Assembly (NCBI GenBank): GCA_031257075.1
Contig: JAIRPM010000025.1
Span: forward strand, 1 to 14,133
DNA length: 14,133 nucleotides
Source: Spirochaetaceae bacterium
GTDB taxonomy: Bacteria > Spirochaetota > Spirochaetia > Treponematales > Breznakiellaceae
Direction of reading: 5' to 3'
Position numbers and translations under genes: made by a program. The notes beneath the pieces are model-generated. The model was not told where the DNA came from. It saw nothing but the letters and a program-made list of their open reading frames with translations, and searched no databases. Below, piece after piece: positions 8,149 to 14,133 of the stretch; positions within the stretch are counted from its first letter, which is position 1; each line of letters opens with the position of its first letter.

Positions 8149-9501
8149 TTGACCGTATTCCGGCGCGTTCAAAAAATCGGTAATGGCAATAATGCGCGCG
8201 GACGGGCATGCGGCACGGGCGCGTTCTGCCAGTTCTTTGTGGCAGATTATGATACCGGCATCTTTCGGCGTTTCGCTTACCGGCGAATGCGTTACGTTTA
8301 TATCAAGACCGGCTTCCTTTAGTTTTTTGCGGAGTTTGGTCGCCCCCATTGCGCTGGAACCCATACCGGCATCGCAAGCAAAGACAATTTTTTTCACCTG
8401 AGCCGCGTTAAATGTCTGCGTCTCAAGGCCTTTTGATTCTGCTTTGTTGGAACGGGTTTTTGCCTGAGCCGCCTCAAAGTCGGCATCATCCTTGCCAAAA
8501 GCCTTCAACAAAAGCAACGCCAGTATGAACGAAACCGCGCCACCTGCGAGTATTCCGGCAATATTGGCAAAATATCCTCCTTTGGGGGTCATCATCAATT
8601 CAGCAAAAATAGAACCGGGGGATGCCGGCGCGATAAGGCCGCCTTTCAGTACGCTCAATGTAAGTACGCCGGTAAATCCGCCGCCCATCATTGCAAGAAT
8701 GAGAACAGGGTTCATCAAAACGTAGGGGAAATAAATTTCATGAATACCGCCCAGGAAATGAATGATAACCGCGCCGGGCGCGCTCGATTTCGCGCTGCCT
8801 TTGCCTGCCAAACAGTACGCAAGGAGCAGCCCCACGCCCGGACCGGGGTTGGATTCTATCATATAATAAATCGATTTCCCTACTTCCTGCGCCTGCTGAG
8901 CGCCGAGCGGGGTAAACACACCGTGGTTTATAGCATTGTTCAAAAAGAGAATTTTTGCCGGTTCCACAAGTATTGACGCAAAAGGAAGCAGTTTGTGGTC
9001 AACAAGAGCGCCTACGCCCGCGCCGAGCGCATTGGTGCAAGCCTCGGCAATAGGGCCTATGCCAAGAAAGCAAAAAATGGCGAGTATAGCACCTAAAATA
9101 CCTGCCGAAAAATTATTGACAAGCATTTCAAAGCCGGCGGGAATGTGCCCATCCAGCACTTCGTCCAATTTTTTAATAAGGAAACCACCCAACGGCCCGG
9201 CAATCATCGCTCCCAAAAACATAGGAATAGACGCGCCCAAAATAACGCCGATAGTCGCGATAGCGCCAACTACAGCGCCGCGAGCCCCGCCCGTCATCTT
9301 GCCGCCTGTATAGCCGATAAGAAGCGGCAGCAGAAATTTAAGCATGTCGCCGACCATTGACCCGAGTTTTTCGTTAGGCAGCCAGCCTGTCGGGATAAAC
9401 AATGCCGTTATCAGCCCCCATGCGATAAATGCGCCCAGATTCGGCATAACCATTGCCGACAACGAACGCCCTACACTCTGAACTTGTTGTTTTACACTCA
9501 T
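8125..9501 (-). CDS. mtlA: PTS mannitol transporter EIICB
   Basis: This inner-membrane permease brings mannitol into the cell as mannitol-1-phosphate. From ATG 9501 it has 458 aa. Residues 1-335 form the polytopic IIC domain, closely resembling E. coli MtlA: MVMPNLGAFIAWG (17-29), ALFIPTGWLP (33-42), and the substrate-site loop GGIHEIYFPYVLMNP (251-265). A charged linker (about 337-368) leads to a IIB domain with the phosphorylated Cys376 in FACDAGMGSSAMGA. The protein stops after IIB, so the EIIA function comes from mtlF. Longer in-frame starts exist upstream (to 9573). I chose 9501 because GGAG (9511-9508) lies 6 nt before it and the family begins at this point. It is the first gene of the operon. 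Confidence 0.96.
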   Translation of the reverse strand: MSVKQQVQSVGRSLSAMVMPNLGAFIAWGLITALFIPTGWLPNEKLGSMVGDMLKFLLPLLIGYTGGKMTGGARGAVVGAIATIGVILGASIPMFLGAMIAGPLGGFLIKKLDEVLDGHIPAGFEMLVNNFSAGILGAILAIFCFLGIGPIAEACTNALGAGVGALVDHKLLPFASILVEPAKILFLNNAINHGVFTPLGAQQAQEVGKSIYYMIESNPGPGVGLLLAYCLAGKGSAKSSAPGAVIIHFLGGIHEIYFPYVLMNPVLILAMMGGGFTGVLTLSVLKGGLIAPASPGSIFAELMMTPKGGYFANIAGILAGGAVSFILALLLLKAFGKDDADFEAAQAKTRSNKAESKGLETQTFNAAQVKKIVFACDAGMGSSAMGATKLRKKLKEAGLDINVTHSPVSETPKDAGIIICHKELAERARAACPSARIIAITDFLNAPEYGQLISDLKG

Positions 9502-9536
9502 TTTTTTCTCCATTAAAGAAAGTGGTAATTTAGAAG

Positions 9537-9567
9537 CAGTTACAAAACAAACCGTGTTCCGTAACTG
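9537..9567. promoter_or_regulatory. 31-bp dyad upstream of mtlA, candidate MtlR operator
   Basis: Perfect 7-bp arms, CAGTTAC (9537-9543) and GTAACTG (9561-9567), flank a 17-bp centre that has a further symmetric ACA/TGT pair (9547-9549 and 9555-9557). The dyad ends 36 bp before the mtlA start. Its size and position fit an operator for the operon's PRD activator. If the transcript starts upstream, it would instead form a leader hairpin. Assignment to MtlR is inference from position only. Confidence 0.45.
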
Positions 9568-9728
9568 TTTCATTGATATCTAATACTACAACGCTTATAG
9601 GACGGGCGCAAGAAAATATTATTAGGATTTGACACATCCGTAAAAATGCCATTCTTTTACAACCGACCGCCAGTCTTCAGCCGCCAACCATATAGATATA
9701 CCGTAGACCCTGCCCCTAGCGCCCCCAC

Positions 9729-9763
9729 TTGACTTTTTTTTCAAAGGACACTATATATAGGGG
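9729..9763 (+). promoter_or_regulatory. Promoter with overlapping NrdR-box-like site
   Basis: TTGACT (9729-9734) lies 17 bp before TATATA (9752-9757). The -10 is embedded in ACACTATATATAGGGG (9748-9763), which matches 14 of 16 positions of the palindromic NrdR box as I remember it (ACACTATATATAGTGT). NrdR represses ribonucleotide reductase genes by binding such boxes over promoters, usually as pairs about three helical turns apart. I see only one clear box. The downstream gene is NrdD-related, which supports the call. Confidence 0.6.
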
Positions 9764-9815
9764 TAAGTACAATCCGATATTGTGGAAAAACAGACAGTTG
9801 GCCGCCCGGATTGTG

Positions 9816-9821
9816 TATAAT
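9816..9821 (+). promoter_or_regulatory. Second possible -10 hexamer
   Basis: A perfect TATAAT sits 28 bp before the ATG at 9850. No good -35 is found at 16-18 bp; the nearest resemblance is CAGACA at 19 bp. It could be a secondary promoter that escapes the NrdR-like site upstream. Confidence 0.35.
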
Positions 9822-9849
9822 TAAAGTAAATTCTAAGTGGAGGGAATAT

Positions 9850-10407
9850 ATGAGAAACTTAGAGGCGATCGAAAACGATCTGGCCTTGGCCCGTAAGGAA
9901 GCGGAAAACATTACGGGAACTCAGGCTGAGGTTTACAGCAGAATCGTAGGCTACTACCGTTCTGTTCGTAATTGGAACAAAGGCAAACGCGAAGAATACG
10001 GCGAGCGTAAACTCTTTGATGTGAGCGGTTCTTGCGATGAAAACGGCTGTGCGTTGGACACCAGCGCGCTGTCTAAAGCAAACACCACCGCCCTGGAGCA
10101 TGCCGCTTATGCGCCTACAACAACCGCGAACACAACCGGTACACGGTTGAAACTTTTCGTGCGTCCGCATTGCCCTGCCTGCCCCAGCGCAAAAGACGCG
10201 GCAGGCAAACTTGGCATCCCCATCGACACGGTTGATGCGGATACGGAAGCCGGTTTAGAGGAAGCGCAGAGAATGAACGTATTCTCCACCCCTACCGCCA
10301 TTTTGTTTGCGCAAGATGGCAGCGAACTCCGCCGCGCCCGCGATGCCAACGCTATAGCAAGCCTACTTGGAAATCATACCAAACAGGTTCTGGAAGCCGT
10401 AGCGTAA
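9850..10407 (+). CDS. NrdD C-terminal glycyl-radical-loop segment fused to a CPAC thioredoxin-fold domain
   Basis: The protein has 185 aa, from an ATG with a strong GGAGG 6 nt upstream. Residues about 26-55 (AEVYSRIVGYYRSVRNWNKG, then KREEYGERKLF) resemble the extreme C-terminus of class III anaerobic ribonucleotide reductase NrdD, where RVxGY carries the glycyl radical; the equivalent here is Gly34. The zinc-ribbon cysteines that normally precede this segment are absent, replaced by a charged helix (1-22). A linker with Cys62 and Cys67 leads to a thioredoxin/glutaredoxin-like domain (about 99-185) with CPAC (108-111) and a likely cis-proline at 148 (STPTAILF). Known class III enzymes need a glycyl radical and, in some subtypes, a redoxin reductant. 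This protein may supply one or both. No nrdD or nrdG lies in the window. It could be a damage-repair spare part, a dedicated reductant, or part of a split enzyme. Confidence 0.8.
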   Translation: MRNLEAIENDLALARKEAENITGTQAEVYSRIVGYYRSVRNWNKGKREEYGERKLFDVSGSCDENGCALDTSALSKANTTALEHAAYAPTTTANTTGTRLKLFVRPHCPACPSAKDAAGKLGIPIDTVDADTEAGLEEAQRMNVFSTPTAILFAQDGSELRRARDANAIASLLGNHTKQVLEAVA

Positions 10408-10419
10408 ATCACTAATGCA

Positions 10420-10556
10420 AAGCCTGCCCCCAACGTGTCAAAAAATTGGAACGTACTAGGGAAGCAATGATTAAATCCTATCGAGCATTCGCCATTCCTT
10501 AACAATTAAAGGCTTGCCGAAGCATCCATTTAATCGGTGCTTCTGGGGGCAGGCTT
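10420..10556. repeat. 137-bp segment bounded by a perfect 13-bp inverted repeat
   Basis: AAGCCTGCCCCCA (10420-10432) is repeated in inverse orientation at 10544-10556; allowing one bulged base, the match extends outward by GCA. Inside, AGGCTTGCCG (10510-10519) is repeated directly at 10551-10560, and GAAGCA/TGCTTC (10519-10524, 10538-10543) forms a small hairpin. The right arm lies inside the last codons of the minus-strand gene ending at 10530. It may be a small MITE-like element or a long-range structure at two convergent 3' ends. No transposase and no clear target-site duplication were seen. Confidence 0.35.
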
Positions 10557-11240
10557 GCCGGTTGAATTCCTAAAAGCCCAAAGCCGCGCTCTCCCATCTT
10601 TACCCGCAACTTCGACCAGTCCCAGCCGGAACAGTACATAGAGCGTCTTTTGCGCCAGCGAAGGCCGTATACCCGCTTTTTTTGCCAACAGGCAGCTTGT
10701 CCACATTTCGTCTGCGTTAAAAGGCAGAAAACGCAGATAATCGGCGGGCACATTAAGCCGGAATGCGCCAAGGCAATTCACAAGCCGTTTTCCCGCAAGG
10801 CTCACTCCTTTTCTGCGCCACGAGCCTCTACCGTCCTTTATCCGCGTTTCGACAACCTCAACGCGGACAAGTTCAATGCTTACGTTGCTGTACAAAGGCA
10901 GAAGAGGGGCATATACAAGCGCCTTGAACAGATCCCAGTCACTGCCTTTACGCGGACTTGCGCGGCGCAGGAGCAAATTGCCATCTTTGTCAAAAGTAAG
11001 AATCGTTTTTTTTTGAACAACAGGATGAACAATAAGCAAACGGTGCGCCACACAAAGTTTTTCTGCTTTGCGCAGGAGCGGCGCAAAAGAATTTAATTGT
11101 ACTTCAATAAGGGTATCGTTATCCGCAAGGCCGTCGCAGACAAAACCTTCTATTTCGATTTCCGTTTTTCCTGAATAGCCCGTATACTTATTTTTTAATT
11201 CACGGTGCAAATCGCTTTCATGCCTGCTGCCAATATTCAT
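10530..11240 (-). CDS. Uncharacterised protein with PD-(D/E)XK-nuclease-like N-terminus
   Basis: I do not recognise a named family. From ATG 11240 the protein has 236 aa; a TTG at 11246 with AGG 6 nt upstream is an alternative. The N-terminal pattern is Glu8 (RHESDLHRELK), Asp36 (FVCDGL) and Glu46-Val-Gln48 (TLIEVQLNSF). This E...D...ExQ arrangement, followed by a helix, resembles PD-(D/E)XK nuclease folds with Gln in place of Lys. The C-terminal part (about 165-225: DEMWTSCLLAKKAG, then a leucine-rich helix and a GKDGRARLWAF hairpin) looks like a winged helix. The gene starts 18 bp after lysA and is probably co-transcribed. A DNA-processing role is inferred. Its last codons overlap one arm of the inverted repeat at 10544-10556. 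Confidence 0.7.
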   Translation of the reverse strand: MNIGSRHESDLHRELKNKYTGYSGKTEIEIEGFVCDGLADNDTLIEVQLNSFAPLLRKAEKLCVAHRLLIVHPVVQKKTILTFDKDGNLLLRRASPRKGSDWDLFKALVYAPLLPLYSNVSIELVRVEVVETRIKDGRGSWRRKGVSLAGKRLVNCLGAFRLNVPADYLRFLPFNADEMWTSCLLAKKAGIRPSLAQKTLYVLFRLGLVEVAGKDGRARLWAFRNSTGKPAPRSTD

Positions 11241-11258
11241 TTGCAAGAAACGCCTGCT

Positions 11259-12509
11259 TTACATCAGTGTAGCAAAATAATCTTCCGGCGTTTCTCTGCG
11301 GCGAATCTGCCGGATTTCGCCGTTCTCGCGCAAAAGCAGTTCGCCGGCACGAAGTTTGCCGTTGTAGTTAAATCCCATAGCCCTGCCATGCGCGCCCGCA
11401 TCATGGATAATAATAAGGTCGCCGTCTTCTTCACCGGTATGAATGGCCGGCAGATGGCGTTGTATCGCAAATTTATCGTTATTCTCGCAGAGGCTGCCGG
11501 CCACATCATAAATCTCACGCGGTTCTTCGTGTTCTTTGCCCGCAATTGTAATATGATGATACGCGCCATAGAGCGCCGGGCGCATAAGGTCAGCCATACA
11601 TGCGTCAAGGCCGATGTATTTCCGGTATATTTCTTTTTTATGCAAAGCGCGGCTGACCAAATACCCATAAGGCCCGGTAATAATACGCCCCCATTCGGCG
11701 CGAATTTGCAGGCTGCCCAAACCCGCCGGTACAAGAATTGAATTATAGTAACGCTGTATTCCCGACGCAAGCATTTCATAATCGACCGCCTGCTCGTTTG
11801 CTTTATAAGGAATTCCTAAACCGCCGCCAAGGTTGATAAATTCCAGAGTAATACCGAGCCGCTTTTTAATTTCGGCGGCTGTTTCAAAAAGAAGTTTTGC
11901 TGTTTCGATATGATAGTCAATTTGTAATTCATTTGAGGCAACCATAGTATGCAAACCAAACCGCCGCACACCTTTCTGCCGCGCCAGCGTGTATGCATCA
12001 AAAAGTTGTTCATAGGTCAGCCCGTATTTTGCTTCAAGCGGATTACCGATTATCGAATTGCCCAGTTTTTTTCCGCCGGGATTGTAACGGAAAGAAAGCA
12101 GCGGCGGCAATTTCGTAAGTGTTTTTTCCAAAAATTCAATGTGCGTTATATCGTCCAAATTGATAACAGCGCCAAGCGCGGCAGCCTTGCGGTATTCGGC
12201 GGAGGGCGTTTCATTTGAAGTGAACATTATAGCCTCGCCTGTTATACCGGCTTTTTCCGCAAGAAGAAGTTCGGTCAGGCTGGAACAGTCCGCGCCAAAG
12301 CCTTCTTCACGCAGAAGTTGGAGTATAGCCGGATTGGGCAGCGCTTTTACCGCAAAATGCTCAAAAAAGCCGGGGAAACAGGCAAACGCCGCCTTTATTG
12401 CGCGGGCATTGGCACGAATCGCTTTTTCATCATACAGATAAAAAGGCGTGGGAAAACGCCGCGCAATCGATTCCAACTGTTCTTTTGAAAGCGGAACCAC
12501 TTTATTCAA
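11259..12509 (-). CDS. lysA: Diaminopimelate decarboxylase-like PLP enzyme
   Basis: This is a fold-type III PLP decarboxylase of 416 aa; canonical LysA converts meso-diaminopimelate to lysine and CO2. The PLP lysine is Lys55 in HFAVKALPNPAIL. A phosphate-binding GGG lies at 228-230, EWGR (272-275) replaces the usual EPGR, and LCENNDKFA (340-348) supplies the partner-subunit cysteine C341. The canonical HIGSQ loop reads MVASN (189-193), which I take as a subfamily trait. I chose the TTG start at 12509 because AGAGG (12520-12516) lies 6 nt upstream, it overlaps the prs stop by 8 bp, and family homology begins there; the next ATG upstream, 12578, would overlap prs by 77 bp. Related decarboxylases act on ornithine or carboxynorspermidine, so substrate is not certain. 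Confidence 0.85.
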   Translation of the reverse strand: MNKVVPLSKEQLESIARRFPTPFYLYDEKAIRANARAIKAAFACFPGFFEHFAVKALPNPAILQLLREEGFGADCSSLTELLLAEKAGITGEAIMFTSNETPSAEYRKAAALGAVINLDDITHIEFLEKTLTKLPPLLSFRYNPGGKKLGNSIIGNPLEAKYGLTYEQLFDAYTLARQKGVRRFGLHTMVASNELQIDYHIETAKLLFETAAEIKKRLGITLEFINLGGGLGIPYKANEQAVDYEMLASGIQRYYNSILVPAGLGSLQIRAEWGRIITGPYGYLVSRALHKKEIYRKYIGLDACMADLMRPALYGAYHHITIAGKEHEEPREIYDVAGSLCENNDKFAIQRHLPAIHTGEEDGDLIIIHDAGAHGRAMGFNYNGKLRAGELLLRENGEIRQIRRRETPEDYFATLM

Positions 12510-13818
12510 GGGGAGCCTCTGGTGCCGGGCGGGTATGCGCTCCAAACAAAAATCCCTGCCGTTCCGAACCGGCTGCATGTTCTTTGGCGGCGACTGATTT
12601 AATAATTACTTCACGGTTATCAAGCAGCGAACTGAGTGAAAGTTTTTGATGAAGCCGCAAAATTACCTGTGCAAATAATTTTGATATATTTACATTTACA
12701 TACCATTCGCGTTTAAGCAATTCGCCATGCGTAACAGCATTTGTTCCGATTATCCGGTAAAAATAGCCTTGTTTATATGCGTCATCAAAAAACTTTATGG
12801 CATCACCTGAAAAAAGCGGCAGGCTTATCGCGGCAATTACTTTTCCCGCGCCTTCGTCTTTCAGAAATTTCATAGCTTTAAGCATAGTGCCGCCGGTGCC
12901 GAGCATATCATCCGCCATAAATACATTTTTTCCATGAACATCACCCAGCAGTTTCATTACCGCAATATTGTTATCACCGGCATTTTTACTTATGTGGGAA
13001 TAATCGCGTTCTTTGTACAACAGGGCCAGCGGTTTTTTTAACGCGGTCGCGTAGAATTTATTGCGGTCAACAGCGCCCGTATCAGGAGAAACTATAACAA
13101 AGTTATCAAGTTCGGCGGGCGTTACCAAAAGATTAAAAAGCGCTTTTATAATTTGATGGCTTGCATGAAGGTTTTCAAATTTAACCTTATGGAATCCATT
13201 TACCAGTTCGCGTGAATGTATATCGAGCGTAATAATACGGTTCACGCCCAGCATTTCCAAAATATAACCAATGCGGCTTGCAGTAAGCCCTTCGCGCCCT
13301 TTGCGTTTATGCTGGCGCGAATACGGATACGTGGGCAGCACCACAGTAATATGTTCCGCCGCTGCCTGCACCGCTGCGTCTATGGTAACATAGAGCGCGA
13401 TAAGATGGTCATTTACTGAAAAATTCCATGTTTCCGTACCGTCATTTATTTTGAGCGGGCAATGATTTTCCATATCTTGAAAAATAAACACATCCTTGCC
13501 CCGTATAGAATTCAAAATTTCACATTTGAATTCGCCGTTGGCAAACATAGAAAAGCGCACAGGAACTTTGAATTTAGGCGTATGAGGCTTTAAATTTTCA
13601 TGATACAAATTAGTGCTTGGCGTTACAATTTCGCTTATAAAATTAATGCGGCGCGTAATTTCTTCGACCGGCTGAGCGTAACGTTTGGACATATCCACCG
13701 CAGCCTTTTCAAAAATACGGCGGTAATGGGTCTTTAAATGGACCGTTACCTGTTCGGCAAAAGCCTCCGCGCCTGGGCAGGCCACAACCGCGAGGTTTGC
13801 CGGATTCCAATAGTACAT
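12502..13818 (-). CDS. prs: Ribose-phosphate pyrophosphokinase (long, treponemal-like form)
   Basis: This enzyme makes PRPP from ribose-5-phosphate and ATP for nucleotide, histidine and tryptophan synthesis. At 438 aa it is about 120 residues longer than usual. The N-terminal strand (NLAVVACPG, 8-16) is separated from the family segment MFANGEFKCEI (91-101) by an extra insertion of about 55 residues. Then come VFIFQDMENH (110-119), PTYPYSRQHKRKGREG (162-177 region) and TLDIHS (197-202, catalytic-region His201). The PRPP-binding loop is MADDMLGTGGT (301-311). A tail of about 40 residues extends beyond the usual end. The ATG is the only start between the racemase stop and the conserved region. 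AAGGA lies 15 nt upstream, rather far. It is probably in one operon with the racemase and lysA. Confidence 0.92.
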   Translation of the reverse strand: MYYWNPANLAVVACPGAEAFAEQVTVHLKTHYRRIFEKAAVDMSKRYAQPVEEITRRINFISEIVTPSTNLYHENLKPHTPKFKVPVRFSMFANGEFKCEILNSIRGKDVFIFQDMENHCPLKINDGTETWNFSVNDHLIALYVTIDAAVQAAAEHITVVLPTYPYSRQHKRKGREGLTASRIGYILEMLGVNRIITLDIHSRELVNGFHKVKFENLHASHQIIKALFNLLVTPAELDNFVIVSPDTGAVDRNKFYATALKKPLALLYKERDYSHISKNAGDNNIAVMKLLGDVHGKNVFMADDMLGTGGTMLKAMKFLKDEGAGKVIAAISLPLFSGDAIKFFDDAYKQGYFYRIIGTNAVTHGELLKREWYVNVNISKLFAQVILRLHQKLSLSSLLDNREVIIKSVAAKEHAAGSERQGFLFGAHTRPAPEAPLE

Positions 13819-13845
13819 TGTAGTAACAGTATATCCTTCATTGTC

Positions 13846-14133
13846 CTAAAAGGGAATAGGGGGGCTGTCCCCATCCAAAACCCGGCATACATAAGCGCTC
13901 GTAAACGCCCGCAAAAGCGCCCCGTAATTGAGGGTAAAAGGCACCGTATCGCCGGTTTTGTAAGGCTGCCGCGAGTCGCTTACGTCCAGGATAAGGTGGT
14001 CGGAACTCGCGCCGAGAACGCGAATTCCCGTATCCAGCGGGAAAAGGCCGTCCGGGTCTGTGTCCTGCCGCCCCAGCGCGGCAATGGCGCGCCGCCTAAT
14101 CCCCCGGTCATGAAACACAGGCCGGCCGCCAAA
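13846..14133 (-). CDS. Alanine/ornithine-racemase-family PLP enzyme, C-terminal fragment
   Basis: Only the last 95 codons are inside the window; the frame is open to the right edge, so the GTG at 14118 is internal. The segment AIAALGRQDTDPDGLFP, then DTGIRVLGASSDHLILDV and FTLNYGALLRAFTSAYV, matches my memory of the C-terminal beta domain of the predicted amino-acid racemase family that includes clostridial ornithine racemase. The active-site lysine is in the missing N-terminal part. Family members interconvert L- and D-amino acids. It ends 27 bp before prs in the same direction and is therefore likely part of the prs-lysA transcription unit. Substrate cannot be assigned from this fragment. 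Confidence 0.75.
   Translation of the reverse strand, partial: FGGRPVFHDRGIRRRAIAALGRQDTDPDGLFPLDTGIRVLGASSDHLILDVSDSRQPYKTGDTVPFTLNYGALLRAFTSAYVCRVLDGDSPPIPF

Larger units (their letters stand above)
9502..9849. other. 348-bp divergent intergenic region, mtlA / NrdD-tail redoxin gene
   Basis: This stretch has no supported gene. On the mtlA side it contains a 31-bp dyad. On the other side it contains a promoter with an overlapping NrdR-box-like palindrome and a second -10 hexamer (both listed separately). A 6-bp inverted repeat, GTAAAA with TTTTAC (9640-9645 and 9655-9660), and an odd-centred palindrome, ACAAT-N5-ATTGT (9769-9783), have no assigned role. I could not find a convincing -35/-10 pair for mtlA, as might be expected for an activator-dependent promoter. 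Confidence 0.6.

Noticed and set aside
9511..9573. A 24-residue N-terminal extension of MtlA from an upstream ATG.
   Set aside because: It has no Shine-Dalgarno, is not like the family N-terminus, overlaps the 31-bp dyad, and the ATG at 9501 has GGAG at 6 nt.
9571..9590. A catabolite-responsive (cre) element upstream of mtlA around AAGCGTT.
   Set aside because: Only the core matches; outer positions fail the consensus, and the operon's HPr lacks Ser46, so CcpA-type control is not supported.
9629..9634. A perfect TTGACA on the plus strand as a -35 box.
   Set aside because: No acceptable -10 hexamer occurs 16-19 bp downstream; the sequence there is TTCTTTTAC.
10470..10500. A tiny ORF (ATG 10468, about 11 codons) with AGGGA upstream.
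   Set aside because: Too short, no hydrophobic or coding signature, and it lies inside the inverted-repeat segment between convergent genes.
13850..13872. GC-rich GGGG...CCCC stretch at the end of the racemase gene as a terminator.
   Set aside because: It makes only a 4-bp stem with no T-run, is coding (last residues of the racemase), and prs follows 27 bp later in the same direction.

Overview
The window is bacterial and gene-dense, and it looks like a Spirochaetota, Treponema-like anaerobe. Three things suggest this: an oversized ribose-phosphate pyrophosphokinase (438 aa against about 315), a giant two-module 2-hydroxyacyl-CoA dehydratase activator-like protein, and a class III (oxygen-sensitive) ribonucleotide reductase accessory gene. 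This assignment rests on remembered family resemblance, not on a search. No rRNA, tRNA, CRISPR array or intact insertion sequence was seen.

Layout. Positions 1-4032 (+) hold the 3' part of the activator-like gene. It ends tail-to-tail, 17 bp away, with a mannitol PTS operon that runs leftward from 9501 to 4050. The operon order is mtlA (EIICB), an HPr gene, a previously unlisted 44-codon membrane-like ORF, mtlR (PRD activator), mtlF (EIIA) and mtlD (mannitol-1-phosphate dehydrogenase). Together these genes import mannitol as mannitol-1-phosphate, oxidise it to fructose-6-phosphate and regulate themselves through PTS phosphorylation. A consensus-like promoter at the 3' end of mtlA gives HPr its own transcript, with a structured leader.

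The 348-bp divergent region 9502-9849 holds a 31-bp dyad upstream of mtlA. On the other strand it holds a promoter whose -10 overlaps a NrdR-box-like sequence. That promoter faces a 185-aa protein (9850-10407, +) which joins a glycyl-radical-loop segment like the C-terminus of NrdD to a CPAC thioredoxin-fold domain. This is the most interesting item in the window.

From the right edge to 10530 a second leftward cluster encodes the C-terminus of an alanine/ornithine-type PLP racemase, Prs, a LysA-like decarboxylase translationally coupled to prs through a TTG start, and an unrecognised protein with a PD-(D/E)XK-nuclease-like N-terminus. Between the two convergent 3' ends (10407 and 10530) lies a 137-bp segment bounded by a perfect 13-bp inverted repeat, possibly a small non-autonomous element.
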